Of a stretch of DNA of 64,000 bases, positions 8,481 to 64,000 are shown in pieces. The stretch lies in assembly GCA_009760855.2 (NCBI GenBank), contig WPIO01000280.1:1-64000 (forward strand). The letters are read 5' to 3'. How positions within the stretch are numbered: the stretch's first letter is position 1; every line of letters begins with the position of its first letter. This DNA comes from Cristatella mucedo. Taxonomy: Eukaryota > Bryozoa > Phylactolaemata > Cristatellidae. The notes under the pieces were generated by a model, which saw only the letters and a list, made by a program, of their open reading frames with translations, had not been told where the DNA came from and searched no databases. The translations under genes and the position numbers were made by a program.

Positions 8481-10660
8481 AGGGGAGGGGGTGGGCAGAT
8501 GTGCCGGACGCCACGGCCAAGGGGGCGCCAAATGTGAAATCGATTGTGCATATTTTTTCATAACTTTTTATGTGAGAATACTAGTCTTGATTAAAAGTAA
8601 GTCGTTTCAATGGACTTGACTATTGCTCTCTGAGCTAGTTAAGTATGTTTACAGACTTTGGTAGCTTCAAACTGTAATAGACCAGTGTGCTACATTCAAG
8701 ATATTAAAAATTCACCCGAGTTAAAGCTATGATAGCTACTTTTACCTTGCTACAGTTAATAAAAATTTCTCGACTCGATACGCCTGCTAGCATGTTTTTT
8801 TGCATTTGTTCTGCTGTCGAGCTATTTTGCAGCGATTTTTGACAAGGGGAGAGTTCGCCATCTGTAGCATAGTCACTGGGCGCTGAAAGGTCTCGCTACG
8901 CCTCTATAGAGTTCCAGCTCTATAGTCTTCTTGTCAAGATGCAGTATAATCCAACATCCGAACTCAGCTTATAGTTTAGATTGAAAAACGAAGTTAAATT
9001 TGTTGATGAATTTGACAGGTTTGATTTCGTGAACATGTTGTGGGAATCGACGTCTGTTAATATATCACCGCTGATCACTTTCAAGTCGGTACGGGCTTCA
9101 AAATTGTCCTGTTCATCAATATCGTCACTATTCAGATTTAAATCCATCCATCTCAGCACTTTTCTTGTACAGTGGGACACAGACTGCAGGGTGCAGACCA
9201 AGGCTTAAGCAGAACTGTCCAATGACGTCGATGTGGCTAACGCATTTCTTATTTACTGCAGGCCGTCCTGAGTAGATCCCACCAAATCCCTCTCCATTGT
9301 TATTCCAAAAACGCTCAAATGCTGCTTCAATTATTCAACAATATCGAGCAGTGCATGTGCACGATCCAAATACGCGAACAAGACCCACCCCCTGTCATAC
9401 ATGTTGACTCCGGATCGACGTCCTCACGGCTGTGTATTTATCCACAGTCATGCTAAACTTTACTCCTCACTCGAGATTTCACTTCATCGTGGCAATCGTT
9501 TTGTTTCTCTTTTCTTCTTAGTCATCAGCCTTCTTTATCGCATTGCTTTCGTTCGCTGGTTTCAATTTTAAAAGTTTGAATTGGTTCACATTTCAAAGTT
9601 TGAATCCGTTCTGCGTGACTGATTGCCGTATATACTTGCTTCTAGCGATAGCTCGAATCAATATTCCATCAGTAGCCTGGTCAGTAACAATCAACTTCAG
9701 ACTATTCCGCCCCAGGAAATCGGCAACAGTTTTTTGTTTTCTTATTGTTCATGGGCTCTTACTTGATATAAACCCTCCGGCAGGTTTATCAAAATCAATT
9801 AGGTGTATTTTCATACGATTCTTCAACGTTGTCGTGAAGTTTCCAGAATATGGAATTATTTTCTTGCATCGTCCCCATTGATGTAGCCCTTCTGTAATTG
9901 CATTTTTTGTTTTTCGGCGTATTACCAAACTGAAGACACGACTGAAAATAACATATCTTTTGATGCCACAAGATCAATTTAATTAGTATCCCACTTAAGT
10001 TTTTTGCAAACCTATTTATTTTAACTTTTGGCTAATTTGATAAAATCTTAACAAATCACAAACACATTCATAAAAAATAAAAAAAAAGGTTTTTCCTATT
10101 ACATATTTCATAACCATAATGAACGTTGGAGCTTCAGTTGTAGTTTCTTTTTGTTTAAAAATTACGTTAGAAACAGTAAACAGCTAGAAAAAACAGATTT
10201 CAGTTCTTTTTGGGCGAGCTGTTCAACAGTCAATCAGTTACCAGAAACCCTAATCCAAAACCGGTCGGCAGGTCAGCACCGCCATCTTTACCGACCACCA
10301 TCCTTCTCAAACCATGGTGGCCGACCTCGCACTAACTGAAGCTAACCGATTCTCGCAGCTAATACGGCATCGTTTGTTCATAGAGCCAGCTCACTTTCGG
10401 CACAGAGAGAACGAGCAGGACGCGAGCTGGCTCGTCGTTGTGCCAGGCACTGCCAATAGCCGAATGTGAGCTCCATCTATAAACAGATGGCGCCGTATTA
10501 GCTGATTCTCGACCCCTAATCAACGTTGGTCATTCTAATCCCCCCACCGGGCCAGCTGACCAGACGTTTATCTTATCTTTTAAGCCTTGAGAGACGAAGA
10601 ACCTTTGCCTGTACCAGAAATTTCGTGGTTTAGGAGCATGTCGCAAACAAGTTCAATCTA
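8481..10660. other. Unassigned stretch, possible remnant of the same transposon
   Basis: Contains ORFs up to 112 codons (9543-9881 plus; 9795-9977 and 8920-9201 minus) without recognisable domains, and AT-rich runs around 10060-10090. Nothing can be named with confidence. Confidence 0.35.
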
Positions 10661-10790
10661 ACAATAATAATACATTTGTTATAGCGCCCTCAGAGAACTC
10701 AATCTCTTTCTAGGCACTTGCTATTTGCTGCAAAGGAAGCATGATCGAATCTAAAAAAGTGGTAGCATGCTCAATGACAAGCACAATTTA
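10661..10790 (-). repeat. LINE 3'-tail copy (5'-truncated)
   Basis: Reverse complement of the L2/CR1 tail: (ATT)n, then the GCGCC...GGCAC hairpin with internal CAGAGA/TCTCT, then GCTGCAAAGGAAGCATGATCGAAT. Confidence 0.8.
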
Positions 10791-11709
10791 ATTCACTAAC
10801 CACTGTACATAGCTACACCTAGCAAGCATGCTCGCTGGTGGTTCAGAATCTTTCCCAGCTATTTGAACAATTGGACGTAATTTTTATGAGATTTTGCTGA
10901 AATAAGGACCAGCGTTGCAAATTAGCAACTCATCAGCAAAAAAATTGCATAACTACATGCCACAACCCCTGTAAAGGCACCGGGACCAAATCTCTCTCTT
11001 TCAGTCTCTCTCAAGCACAAGCAGGCAAATCATGCTAGAATAAACATGATCAGCAATCGGATGAATACTCACTTTCTTCTACTTGGGTTCCAGATGTGGT
11101 TAGCTTAATACTTCCCGGCAATATAGCTAGAGGGACCAGCTTAGACAGTGAGCCAGAAAGAGAGAGAGCAAAAGAGAGCTACATACACATACATATTGCG
11201 ACAAAGACAAACACGAGATATTAATGACGCACAACCATGATGGCCAAACTAGCCTCATACTTTTGAGTGAGGTCTGTGACTGCCGTCTAGAACTTTCGAT
11301 CCAGAGAGGGGCTGAGTCGGGGCGTGGCAAAGACGATATTCCATGTAAAAGACATTAAAAAATTACCAAGTGCTAAAAGATAAGCATCTTTATAAGGGAA
11401 GAAAATGTTTCCCGTGTCTACCGATTTTATCTCGGGTCTCCACCACTGAAGATGACAGATGATCAACTCTCCTGCAAGACGAACTATGCATGAACACAGC
11501 ACGACAGCTTGGCTTTATAAATTCCTGATCGTGAACTGGTCAAAAGAACGCCGAATCCTGAAAAGTACCCACCGAAGATAGCGTGAATTCTGTTGCACGA
11601 TAACTAGCAAGCACGCTTATCTATTGTATTTGGACTGTCTAGAAAAAAAGCTCTTGAGGCTTACTTGACAGCTGATGGAAGAATTGAATAAGCTGTACCC
11701 ACTAAGAGA
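10791..11709. other. DLST downstream flank
   Basis: No coding region recognised. Short ORFs (11127-11330 and 11287-11502, minus) have no domains. It may include the DLST 3' flank beyond the likely polyadenylation site. Confidence 0.4.
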
Positions 11710-11715
11710 TTTATT
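11710..11715 (-). other. Candidate DLST polyadenylation signal
   Basis: AATAAA on the minus strand, about 155 nt after the DLST stop codon (11871-11873). It is the nearest canonical hexamer downstream that I found. Inference from motif and distance only. Confidence 0.35.
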
Positions 11716-11870
11716 TTTGGATACAAACCTCACGATGAGGCAAATGCACGACTCACGCCTTGCTACTAATACAATCCTGTCTTGCTCAACAGTTAATTAT
11801 TATCTATGGTACCATTGGCAAAATAGATAAGTGCAAGCTATAAATCGACAGCACCTGTCTGAAGAGAAAC

Positions 11871-27786
<15,916 letters not shown>

Positions 27787-28081
27787 GTTGCCGGGGTACA
27801 TGACCTCCCACGGTAAGGAGAGATAATACGACACCAGGTAGCGCCCCATTCGCTCAAATGGAGACGATTTGCCGAATTTAACGAATTGTGCCGATAGCTT
27901 AAAACAGCTTACGACCGAATAATCTTACTCAAATTGGAATTTTATGGAATTGGTACAATCCCGGGGTTTGTGGCCAAGCTCTCTATTGTTTTGGTGATCG
28001 GTGCCCACCAGCGATGTGTGTGAACGACGGCAGGCGGGTAGGGATCCGACGACAGTTGTAGGGAGCGGCTTCAAAAAACTT

Positions 28082-28230
28082 TCATTTGTATCGCACCGCA
28101 AAAGAACGCAATCTGTATTCAGACCCTTTGCATGTGCCATGGTCATATGCCACGACCTCGTTCATCAAACAATTCTCCTTGAACTCGATTGGGGCGAGCA
28201 CCGAAACCGCTGGGCCAAACTCGCACTGCA
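28082..28230 (-). repeat. Diverged tRNA-derived SINE, family 2
   Basis: Minus strand: TTTGGCCCAGCGG head, GAGGTCGTGGCATATG, CAAAGGGTCTGAATACAGATT and the TTCTTTTGCGGTGCGATACAAATGA tail, aligning with 21453-21590. It is the likely source of the 106-codon ORF on this strand. Confidence 0.55.
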
Positions 28231-28430
28231 CGCCTGGGCAAGGTAAAATAAAAGTAATTAGCGTCGCAGAGAAACGGCTTTTATTTCCATAGGTAGATGC
28301 GAAATCTACAGTAATTGACTTAGTAAAGATGCGACATTTTAATTCAAATGAACTGCTGGACTTTGTCACAGAATCCATTTGGGGAAACGGAAAGTCGCCC
28401 AAAAGACTATTAAATAAATATATAAAAACT

Positions 28431-28592
28431 AGCTGATTTAACAGCCTCTTTTGTATAGTAACAGAAGAGCCTTGACGGCTATCATCACCGCTTGCAGTGG
28501 CAATAATGAATTGCTCACCGCAGAATTCGAACCCACGACCTCTGGACCAAGGTCGTGAAAAGCAACCGCCTTACCTAGTGTGTCATCGCGGC
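28431..28592 (-). repeat. tRNA-derived SINE, family 1
   Basis: Minus orientation. Complete unit from the A-box-like TGACACACTAGGT through GGTTCGAATTC to the end GAGGCTGTTAAATCAGCTAG. Confidence 0.85.
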
Positions 28593-29562
28593 ATTAGCCA
28601 CAACGCGAGAAGCGAGAATATCTCTGTTTGGTTTCCGATAAGCTTTCTTCTGAGCAGTGATCAGTAATGATTCCAGAATGAATCAAAAAGATTTTTCTTA
28701 TACCTCAGCGAAGTTTTATTTGTGGTGATTATGCGAGCAGGATAATGCTCGCCAACCGGTAGCCTGACAACGAAGGCTAACATGTTAAAAACCATTCCAA
28801 ATATATTTACGGAAATGATAAAATGTTATTTTTAAGTATGTATTAATCTATTTAGAAACAAGCACAGATTTTAAGGCACTCCCTATCGGAATGCAAGCAG
28901 CCAGACTTGCGCCATACCAACGATCGAAGGTCATCACCGATTTTTGTACAGAAATTATGCATGATTTTGCCATACAAACAAATATCTATTATTATCATGT
29001 GACATTAAAAAGCTACATTAGGTGCAAACATTGGCATAAGGTCTTTTCGCCAACCAAAACTGCGCGTTGCAACAAGGAGACAGTCTCACCTTCGCAATAT
29101 TCCTGGCGTCGTCTTCCCGGCTGTCTGCCAGCGCTCACATACGTATGTTTATAATGGTACTATATAGTGATATAAAAAACGCGGATTTTGAGATGCCCTT
29201 CGACCCTCGTGTTTGACGGTGGCTACCTGAACGACGGCAGGTCGCCTTCGTCTGAGAAGAATTTCTCTCTCACTTTGGCTCTGTCCAAGATCGCCTCACG
29301 AACGCACAACATCCGGATGAGCCCCAGTGGCTCGAAATGACCGTGCGTGCCCTCGTAAAGCATTGCATACCTTATCGCTATGCTAATACGATGCGTCTAT
29401 ATCAACGCACGGAAAGAGACGCGAGTTCTGCGACGAGCAAGTTTGCAGAACGGTAGTGCTCCGTTCGGTGCGGCCTCGCTAGCTTAGTTATGCACTTCCG
29501 TTCGTTATCCTTCCATTTTAGCTTACGCGCCTGGCAAAGGCGGCAGTATTAGTCCATATTTT

Positions 29563-29835
29563 CTACCCTCTGTGCCGAAAGTCTGCATGCTGCCGTAGTG
29601 TAATAAAAGGGGTATGGCGGCTTTCACGTCTGCATAGAGCCTTACAAATGGGTGACCCCGACGTGACCAATTTGTAGAAGTCGGCTTCAGCTTGGCACTC
29701 GGAACGCTGATGAGCGTGTTTGCGGTGCAGCATGAACCGATGGCAAACGAAGCCACTGACCTCTCCACAAGAAGTGATTGAATTCTCGAGGCTCTTGTCT
29801 TTGCATTCAGTGCACGTGTAGGAACCGGGCGGCAC
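29563..29835 (-). CDS. Small Cys/His-rich ORF, unknown
   Basis: A 90-codon open frame I do not recognise. The N-terminal half has C-x2-C (CTEC), a Cys in SITSCGEV, and a C/H cluster FVCHRFMLHRKHAH then EC, a spacing reminiscent of small zinc-binding modules. No splice-site support, homologue or upstream ATG context was found, and a different frame is open for 126 codons over the same DNA. It may be chance. Confidence 0.15.
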   Translation of the reverse strand: MPPGSYTCTECKDKSLENSITSCGEVSGFVCHRFMLHRKHAHQRSECQAEADFYKLVTSGSPICKALCRRESRHTPFITLRQHADFRHRG

Positions 29836-30435
29836 GTCCTACTACGGCAGCGAGAGCTGAGCAAGAACGCCTTCGGGAAATGATCACATGACCGCATGGC
29901 CATTCACTCATGCCTCCACCCAATCAGCGGGAAGGACCCAACCGCAGAGGCATTATGCACTCCTGTCCTGTCAGGACAGGGCGGGGCGACATGGTGGCGA
30001 TGCCACGCCCACACTTCTGCACCCTAAACTGAGCCAGGCTGGCACTGTGCTATAAAACTCTACTTGTTACTTAGCTCAAGGCATAGCCACGATGATTTCA
30101 TGGCGAAAGTTGAATGACGATCCTTGAAGCATGTTAAAGAGGTTGAAGGAAGATGCAGCTGTTTCAAGGAGAAAAGCGCTGGACTCAGTCTATTACTTCG
30201 CACGACACGAGAATTTAATTAAGCCAGTTAAAGTGCCTTTAGGGCTTCCGCAGCTACTGTGCTAGAGTTGGCAAAAACTACCCAGAGCAGAGCGAAAAAT
30301 TTTGTTCGGTGATACACATGCCTAAGACTTGCGGTTTTAGAGCTGAGTCAGCCTCATTTCTCATTCATCAACATTCTCCCTAAAGCCAGATCTATTCCGA
30401 GTGGGTTTAATCACAATCGATTGAAACTGAATGCA

Positions 30436-30655
30436 AGGCGGAGAATTCAAGAGAACTTAATCTATTTCTAGGCGCTTTACAATTAATGCAAAGGAAGCAC
30501 GATCGAATGATTAGTGGTAGCATGCTCGATATACAACAAGAATAACATGGTAGGTGTGGTATGCACAGGGTCAGCATGCAAGTTTGGTTAGTGGCTGCAT
30601 GCACATTGTCACGCATAAGTGCATAAAGGACGAATCAGAGACCCACTAAATGCTG
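30436..30655 (-). repeat. LINE 3' UTR and tail copy
   Basis: Reverse complement of the LINE end from the hairpin (AGAGAACTTAATCTATTTCTAGGCG) through AAGGAAGCACGATCGAATG to GGGTCTCTGATTCG-type sequence seen after the LINE stop codon at 20667. It lacks the (ATT)n end. Confidence 0.8.
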
Positions 30656-30659
30656 TGAT

Positions 30660-32449
30660 AAATAGGTGCATTTTTGAAAGATATACACAATACACGTGTT
30701 TCTTATTTGAGTGGGATAGCAGAGCAAGATAATCGCACTGCTTGGAATGGACTCAGAGACGATACATCGAAGGAATGGACTCGGAGACAAACGTAGCAGT
30801 TGGAAGAATATCCAGCACCCAGCTCTGGTCGAGGCTTGCAAAATCCTGCTAGCATCCCCTCACATAAAACTAGGTTTGATGAAGAATTTGGTGAAAGCCA
30901 TGGACCGGACTTCGCCAGCTTTCCGATACCTGCATGAAAAATCCCCTCAACTCAGCAAAGCAAACCTTTAAGAGGCAGTTTTTGTGGGTTCTCAGATGAG
31001 AGAGCTCTTCAATGATGACCAGTTCAACAGCTTGCTGTAGCGTGATGCGAAACAAGCATGGAATGCTTTTCGCCTAGTGACAACAAACATTCTCGAGAAT
31101 TTTAGGGCAGAAAACTACAAGGAACTAGTAGAATCATGCTGATGCAGTATCAGAAACTTGGCTGCAGTATGTCCACCTCAGTCATTCCCATTTGGATTTC
31201 TTCCCTGACAACTGTGGTATGGTTTGATGAACACGGCAAACATTTTCATAAAGATATCGTAACAATGGAACAAAGACACCAGTGAAAATGGTCCACTACA
31301 ATGCTGGCCGGACACTCCCTAGAGATGCTCCCGAACAGCTGTAGAGACAGGCGAAGAAATCTAAGAAGTAGTCCACGACTTCCATTTTTTACAGGTATTA
31401 ACCGTAGGCCTATTACCACAGGTATGCATTTCGCGATGTACACATTAATTTACTGCAGAATACAAAAAAGTAGAGCCAATTTTGCAATCTGACTTTCGTG
31501 ATCGTGTTGAGCACGAAAATATTGATAAGAAATGGCTCATTTTATTTCAGTAACATGACTTTTGCAAACAAATTGTTGACCTGTTTAATTTAGGGTTATG
31601 GCGGTTTATAGGTTCACATATAAGCGATGAGGCCGCACAGGTGGACCGCGGTTCAACATTGGCCAGAGGGGCAGGCATATAAGCTATTTAAGGAGGCCAA
31701 GCTTCAGCAGCAGGAGTCAAGAGCATAGAGTGTCGCCAGGGGACGGCAAAGCGTCCACAGCAAGGCCGAAGCATCCGCGGCAGCGAAGAGCAGAGCATTC
31801 ACAGCAGAAGTTATCAGCTGCGCCAGACAGCAAGTCGGCCACACAGCGATTGATACCGAGTTTGAGCCGTCACCACGAAGCGAGTCGGAAGGCACTCTCA
31901 CCCTCTAACGACGACGGCACGAGTCCCAGATTCAGGTGTATGGAGGGAAGCTTCAAGACGCAGGTGTGGGACACATTGGTATATGAGCATGCGGTTAGTT
32001 GTTTCCACTAAAAGTTGGAGGATGGAAGGAGAAACGTTACAGCGTATACTCTCAAGGATCGTGCCTGTCCGAGTGCTTGTGCCTTCACCAGTCGGTCACT
32101 GACATCCTAGGCTAAATGTCTTTCTCCTTACAGAAGGCCCGAGTATTAACTTTTGTAACTCCATACTGTCTTACTTACAGTTTTCCTAGTTAACTATCGT
32201 TCGAAAGATTTGCGTCAATCTGCTTGAGCCACATTTCACAGAACAGACACAAGAAAAACAAATAACAAAGTGCAAATGCTACAAGAAGGCTGGGCAATAC
32301 AAGTATAGTAGCATCTCGATCACAGCAGAAGCAGCCTGATGCCACACGGTAATTCATCACTAGCTGCCCATCTTAAAGACAAAGGAGAGCCTCAATTATA
32401 CTTTTTTTAACATATAGACCATCTACACTTACAAATATGGGGTAAAAAA
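30660..32449. other. Unassigned; TATA-like region near 31677
   Basis: ATATAAGC at about 31677-31684 precedes a GC-richer block (31700-32010) with a 93-codon ORF. This could be an LTR-like or promoter-like segment, but no terminal repeats or target duplications were verified. Confidence 0.3.
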
Positions 32450-32584
32450 ATAATTCATTTATATAGCGCCCCAAGAGAACTTAATCTCGATTCAGGCGCT
32501 TCACATATGCCTCGGGGCTCGAGCCCACGACCTCAGCCAGACCTAGGTCGGGGCGAGCACCTTAACCACTAGACCAAACCAGCT
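32450..32584 (-). repeat. tRNA-derived SINE, family 2 (LINE-tailed)
   Basis: Minus orientation. TTTGGTCTAGTGGTTAAGGTGC A box, GTGGGCTCGAGCC B box, then AAGCGCCTGAATCGAGATTAAG and the GGGGCGCTATATAAATG tail. Confidence 0.85.
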
Positions 32585-32630
32585 CGGCAGGGATGAAATA
32601 AATCTAAAGAAGACATCGACCTTCTGGATC

Positions 32631-32636
32631 TTTATT
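32631..32636 (-). other. Candidate PNPT1 polyadenylation signal
   Basis: AATAAA on the minus strand, about 395 nt beyond the PNPT1 stop. Nearest canonical hexamer found. Weak evidence. Confidence 0.25.
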
Positions 32637-33028
32637 GCCAAGTACTGCAACGAGCCATACGTTATAGGGGCAGATATGCTGTAGTACATACATGGGAACG
32701 TTTTGACAGGCACATTGCACGATGCCATCAAGCAACACTAACATGGCCACCAGCCAAGTGGAATGCCTGTCCAAAAGAGCACGGCACCAGCAACTACAGC
32801 ACACTGATGTCGGCAAAGAAGGCAGGCGACTATTATACCAGCAATAGTCCTCCCCACCAGATTGCAGAGCTTCGGTCTTGGGCAGAGACCTTGTAAGGCT
32901 GGCCGATACTACTGCCGATGAGTGCACATTGTGGCCGTTTGCCTGGTCAAAAAGTTATTTTGAATGCACTGGGCCCATGTGGTTGGAAGGAAGGAGATCA
33001 TACAACAGTGCAAGCTAGATGCTGAAAT

Positions 33029-61441
<28,413 letters not shown>

Positions 61442-61477
61442 TAAACCGCTGTGGTGCATCGTTCGAGGTCGCTGCAT

Positions 61478-64000
61478 GTCTACGGCACCAGGCGTCGCCT
61501 TGCAAATCCCGCCGCCAGTTACGATTACCAAACCGAAGCATGCGAGCAGCCATTGCAGTACGGTCAAGGCCGGGAGGGAATCCCCCACTCGGATGTACGA
61601 CGGCGTAATGGACAGCGGCCGTTGTTATTCGTGTGCTTCAGCCTACAGCGTCCTGCGCAAAGAGGTTAGCGTCGGTCTTCTGTATTATTGCTGTGCAGTT
61701 TTTCTTTCTTTTAATTTTTATAGCTCTAATATGCGACCACCAGAGTTCCAGCGAAGGGCGTCGTCTGGGAGTAGTGCGTACCAGACGAGCAAGTAGTCCG
61801 AATTGGGAAACCGTACCTCCAGTTGTTGCAGTCGATCGTCGGTGGAAAACTTTGCTGAATTAAATGATTTTCTTTGGGTTAGCAATGGTGTTTTAGAGGT
61901 TGTTAGTAGCAGTGGAATGACTCAAGCCTCCGAAAGCCTGTTGGATTTCTTTCGAATTACTCATATACTCGGCACATTTACTCCTCAAAGCTCCAAGCGA
62001 ACGGCTTTCATATAGATTGCGGACGCAACGAATTACTAAATCGAGCTTTTAATTATTGGAGTAGCAAAAACTAATGACCTAGGCTTGTGCGACTTTCATA
62101 TCTCACTGAGTAACTGCTATTGTATCTTTTACGTATGTGCATGTTGGAATCTTTTTCGCTCGAATTGAGTTTTTGCATACTGTCAAAGGTGTGGTAATTC
62201 CATGCCGATGTGCTTACGCTATGCTACTACTGCCTACGACCGCACCAATTGCCATGTGACTAAGCCTAGATGTATCTTGCCAAAAGTTTTTGTGCACGAG
62301 TTAAAGTAAGTAGCTAAATAGCTTGACCATGTTATTCATGTTGTTCATCAAGCATGATATTACTCACCATTCAATCGCGTTTCCCTTTTCAGAAAATGCA
62401 AAGCGCCAAGAAAGAGATTGAGTTCTCTGAGGGCACTTTATCAAGTGCATTATTATCGTTATTATTGACCAAGGGCCCCTCAGGGAATTTCCAAATTTAG
62501 ACCTACGATGTTGGTTCGCTCTGTTAGAGTGACAAGCCTTTCGTGGTTCGCTCTGACTTATCTGCAGACGCTTTTAATATCGAACGAGGAATTGCTCTCG
62601 CAGCGCAGTAGAGCGATCTTGAACCGTCGGATCAGTTTCTCGCCAATCACTTATAGTTCACACACACTGAATTCGCTCGCAGTAGTAAGCGGCGCACCGT
62701 TAGGTTTGTCGTGCACGGGATTGTCTGACTAGGTGTGCATTCAAAGTCCAATATTGCTTCTGAATTTCGCGCCTAGTTTAAAGATTGTATCTTTTCATGG
62801 CAACTTGTTCTGCGTGTGTCTGTGATGTGCAAAACCAGATGTCGCAAAGCTTCCGAAGAAGTGCTCAATGCATTTATTGAGATGCATGTTCAAAAGGGTG
62901 GCATTCAAGTAAGTCTTACTTTACTTGTGTTTCTATGGTGCTTTATACGATCATACTGAAAAACTGCAACAGTTCCTAGTCTGCTTGAAATCTCTAAGCA
63001 AATCCAGTTGGGTTCTTTCCTCACCCTTATAGGCTGAACGAGGTGGCAGTAGGCAACGATTGGGAATGCTACTGTTTGGGAATTTTTTTGGCCTGGTTTG
63101 GCGTTAATTTCAGCAGTGTCTGACGTTTTGTCATCATGCTAAGTGTAAGTGATGTTTTGGGCCAGCTTAGTATAAAAACTGCACTCATAATTTTTGCGAG
63201 GCTGTATAGTTTACTTCCATTGCTTGACTACTTTGAATCGAGTGTGGAACTCACTTCGATAATTCTTGCCGAGAAACTGAATTTTTTAGAGCTGCCCTGT
63301 GCTACTCTCTTCCTCAACTTCTCTTGTGTCTCAGATGTGCTTCTCACTTTCACTTTGTTTCGTGAGGCGCAATGATATAGTGAGTCCAAGATAAAGTTAT
63401 GCTATTTTTTGTAATTAATAGTCATTGCAGAGCACAACCAATAATGCCGAATGCATGTTTTAATCTGAGGTTGTCATATTCCACGACAATACCATATGTA
63501 CACAAATGCATATGAATTACAGATGGAAACACGTAACGTTATATCACATAGGGTCTGCAAGTGACCAAGTTTTTTCGAGACTTTAGCTTAGATACCAACT
63601 ACCGCAATTAGAACACTGGAAAATCCCTTAGGGGCCCCAAGCTTAGTGAATTGTAGGCGGCGTTATTATAAAGTTGTAAACATATTCGATTTTCGTATTA
63701 TATTAGCCTACCTGTTATTGTTTCCACATTTAGACATAGCTTATTATAAACTTAAATGCCGAACTTGGCTAATCCAAGACCCAGCCGATATAAAAGCTTA
63801 GTCTCCCAGCCTTAGCTAAAAGGCGATCGAGGTTGCAGCAAGTCGGTGCTTTCGGAAAGGCCAGCCTGCTACGGGCCATGCGGCCAAGCACTGATGCTAG
63901 CTGTGATCTGTAAGCAATCCAAACATGATTAGATAGGTCTCTCATCTCTTCTCACATGCTGTCATAACTGGTGTAATTTAAATTCTACTTGCTACCGTAT
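61478..64000. other. PNPT1 upstream flank
   Basis: Apart from the LINE tail at 62325 I recognise no gene. The moderately GC-rich 61320-61620 zone around exon 1 is the natural promoter region, but no TATA box was found. Short ORFs (61633, 61803, 62508, 63136, all plus) lack domains. Confidence 0.5.
62325..62466 (+). repeat. LINE 3' UTR and tail copy
   Basis: ATGTTATTCATGTTGTTCATCAAGC, AAAGCGCCAAGAAAGAGATTG, AGTTCTCTGAGGG and CACTTTATCAAGTGC then (ATT)n with one CG; matches 42840-42980. Confidence 0.85.

Larger units (their letters stand above)
27787..33028. other. Intergenic region between DLST and PNPT1
   Basis: Holds a diverged LINE-tailed SINE (28082), a family 1 SINE (28431), a LINE tail (30436), a family 2 SINE (32450) and a small Cys/His-rich ORF (29563-29835, minus). 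No CpG-dense promoter or conserved exon was recognised. The DLST promoter should lie just above 27786 but no TATA or initiator stands out. Confidence 0.6.

Noticed and set aside
28082-28402. 106-codon minus-strand ORF that looked like an exon with acceptor TTGCCCAG
   Set aside because: Its sequence aligns with the LINE-tailed SINE family 2, so it is repeat-derived.
29523-29903. 126-codon minus-strand ORF
   Set aside because: Arg/Ser-rich with no domain; overlaps another frame that is equally open. Not supported.

Overview
This is a nuclear genome window from an animal, almost certainly an invertebrate. Evidence: two split, GT-AG spliced nuclear genes for mitochondrial proteins, L2/CR1-type LINEs, tRNA-derived SINEs, a Ty3/gypsy retrotransposon, a hAT-like fragment and long GA, TA, GT and CT microsatellites. 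I cannot name the phylum from sequence alone. No bacterial operon, CRISPR array, rRNA gene or genuine tRNA gene was seen; the tRNA-like stretches are all SINE heads.

Layout. (1) 1-4310: a young Ty3/gypsy element, 5' LTR cut by the window edge, with gag, a -1 overlapping pol, and a 3' LTR differing from the visible 5' LTR at one base in 180. It sits inside an older, decayed gypsy copy (4311-4860). (2) 4861-11870: mostly unassigned, with one SINE, a hAT-like transposase fragment and a LINE tail. (3) 11871-27786, minus strand: DLST, the succinyltransferase E2 of the 2-oxoglutarate dehydrogenase complex, complete in 11 coding exons (454 aa). (4) 27787-33028: intergenic with SINE and LINE debris and one small Cys/His-rich ORF. 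(5) 33029-61441 (possibly 61477), minus strand: PNPT1, mitochondrial polynucleotide phosphorylase, complete in 23 coding exons (789 aa from the innermost ATG). (6) 61478-64000: upstream flank with one LINE tail, otherwise unassigned.

I reconstructed exon boundaries by reading splice sites, codon phase and family conservation. Every junction closes in phase and both totals are within a few residues of the human proteins. One DLST intron appears to need a GC donor. Both products work in mitochondria, in the TCA cycle and RNA turnover respectively, but nothing indicates co-regulation beyond tandem orientation.

Much of the remaining DNA is one interacting repeat community. An L2/CR1-like LINE (18.5-20.9 kb, 37.7-39.8 kb, 42.4-43.0 kb) ends in a short GC-rich hairpin followed by (ATT)n. 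About a dozen 5'-truncated copies of that tail are scattered on both strands. A tRNA-headed SINE carries the same tail, a classic SINE/LINE partnership. A second SINE family has a tRNA head but a different tail.

The most interesting single signal is a canonical slippery heptamer (941-947) followed at 6 nt by a 10-bp stem that can form an H-type pseudoknot, exactly where gag must shift into pol.
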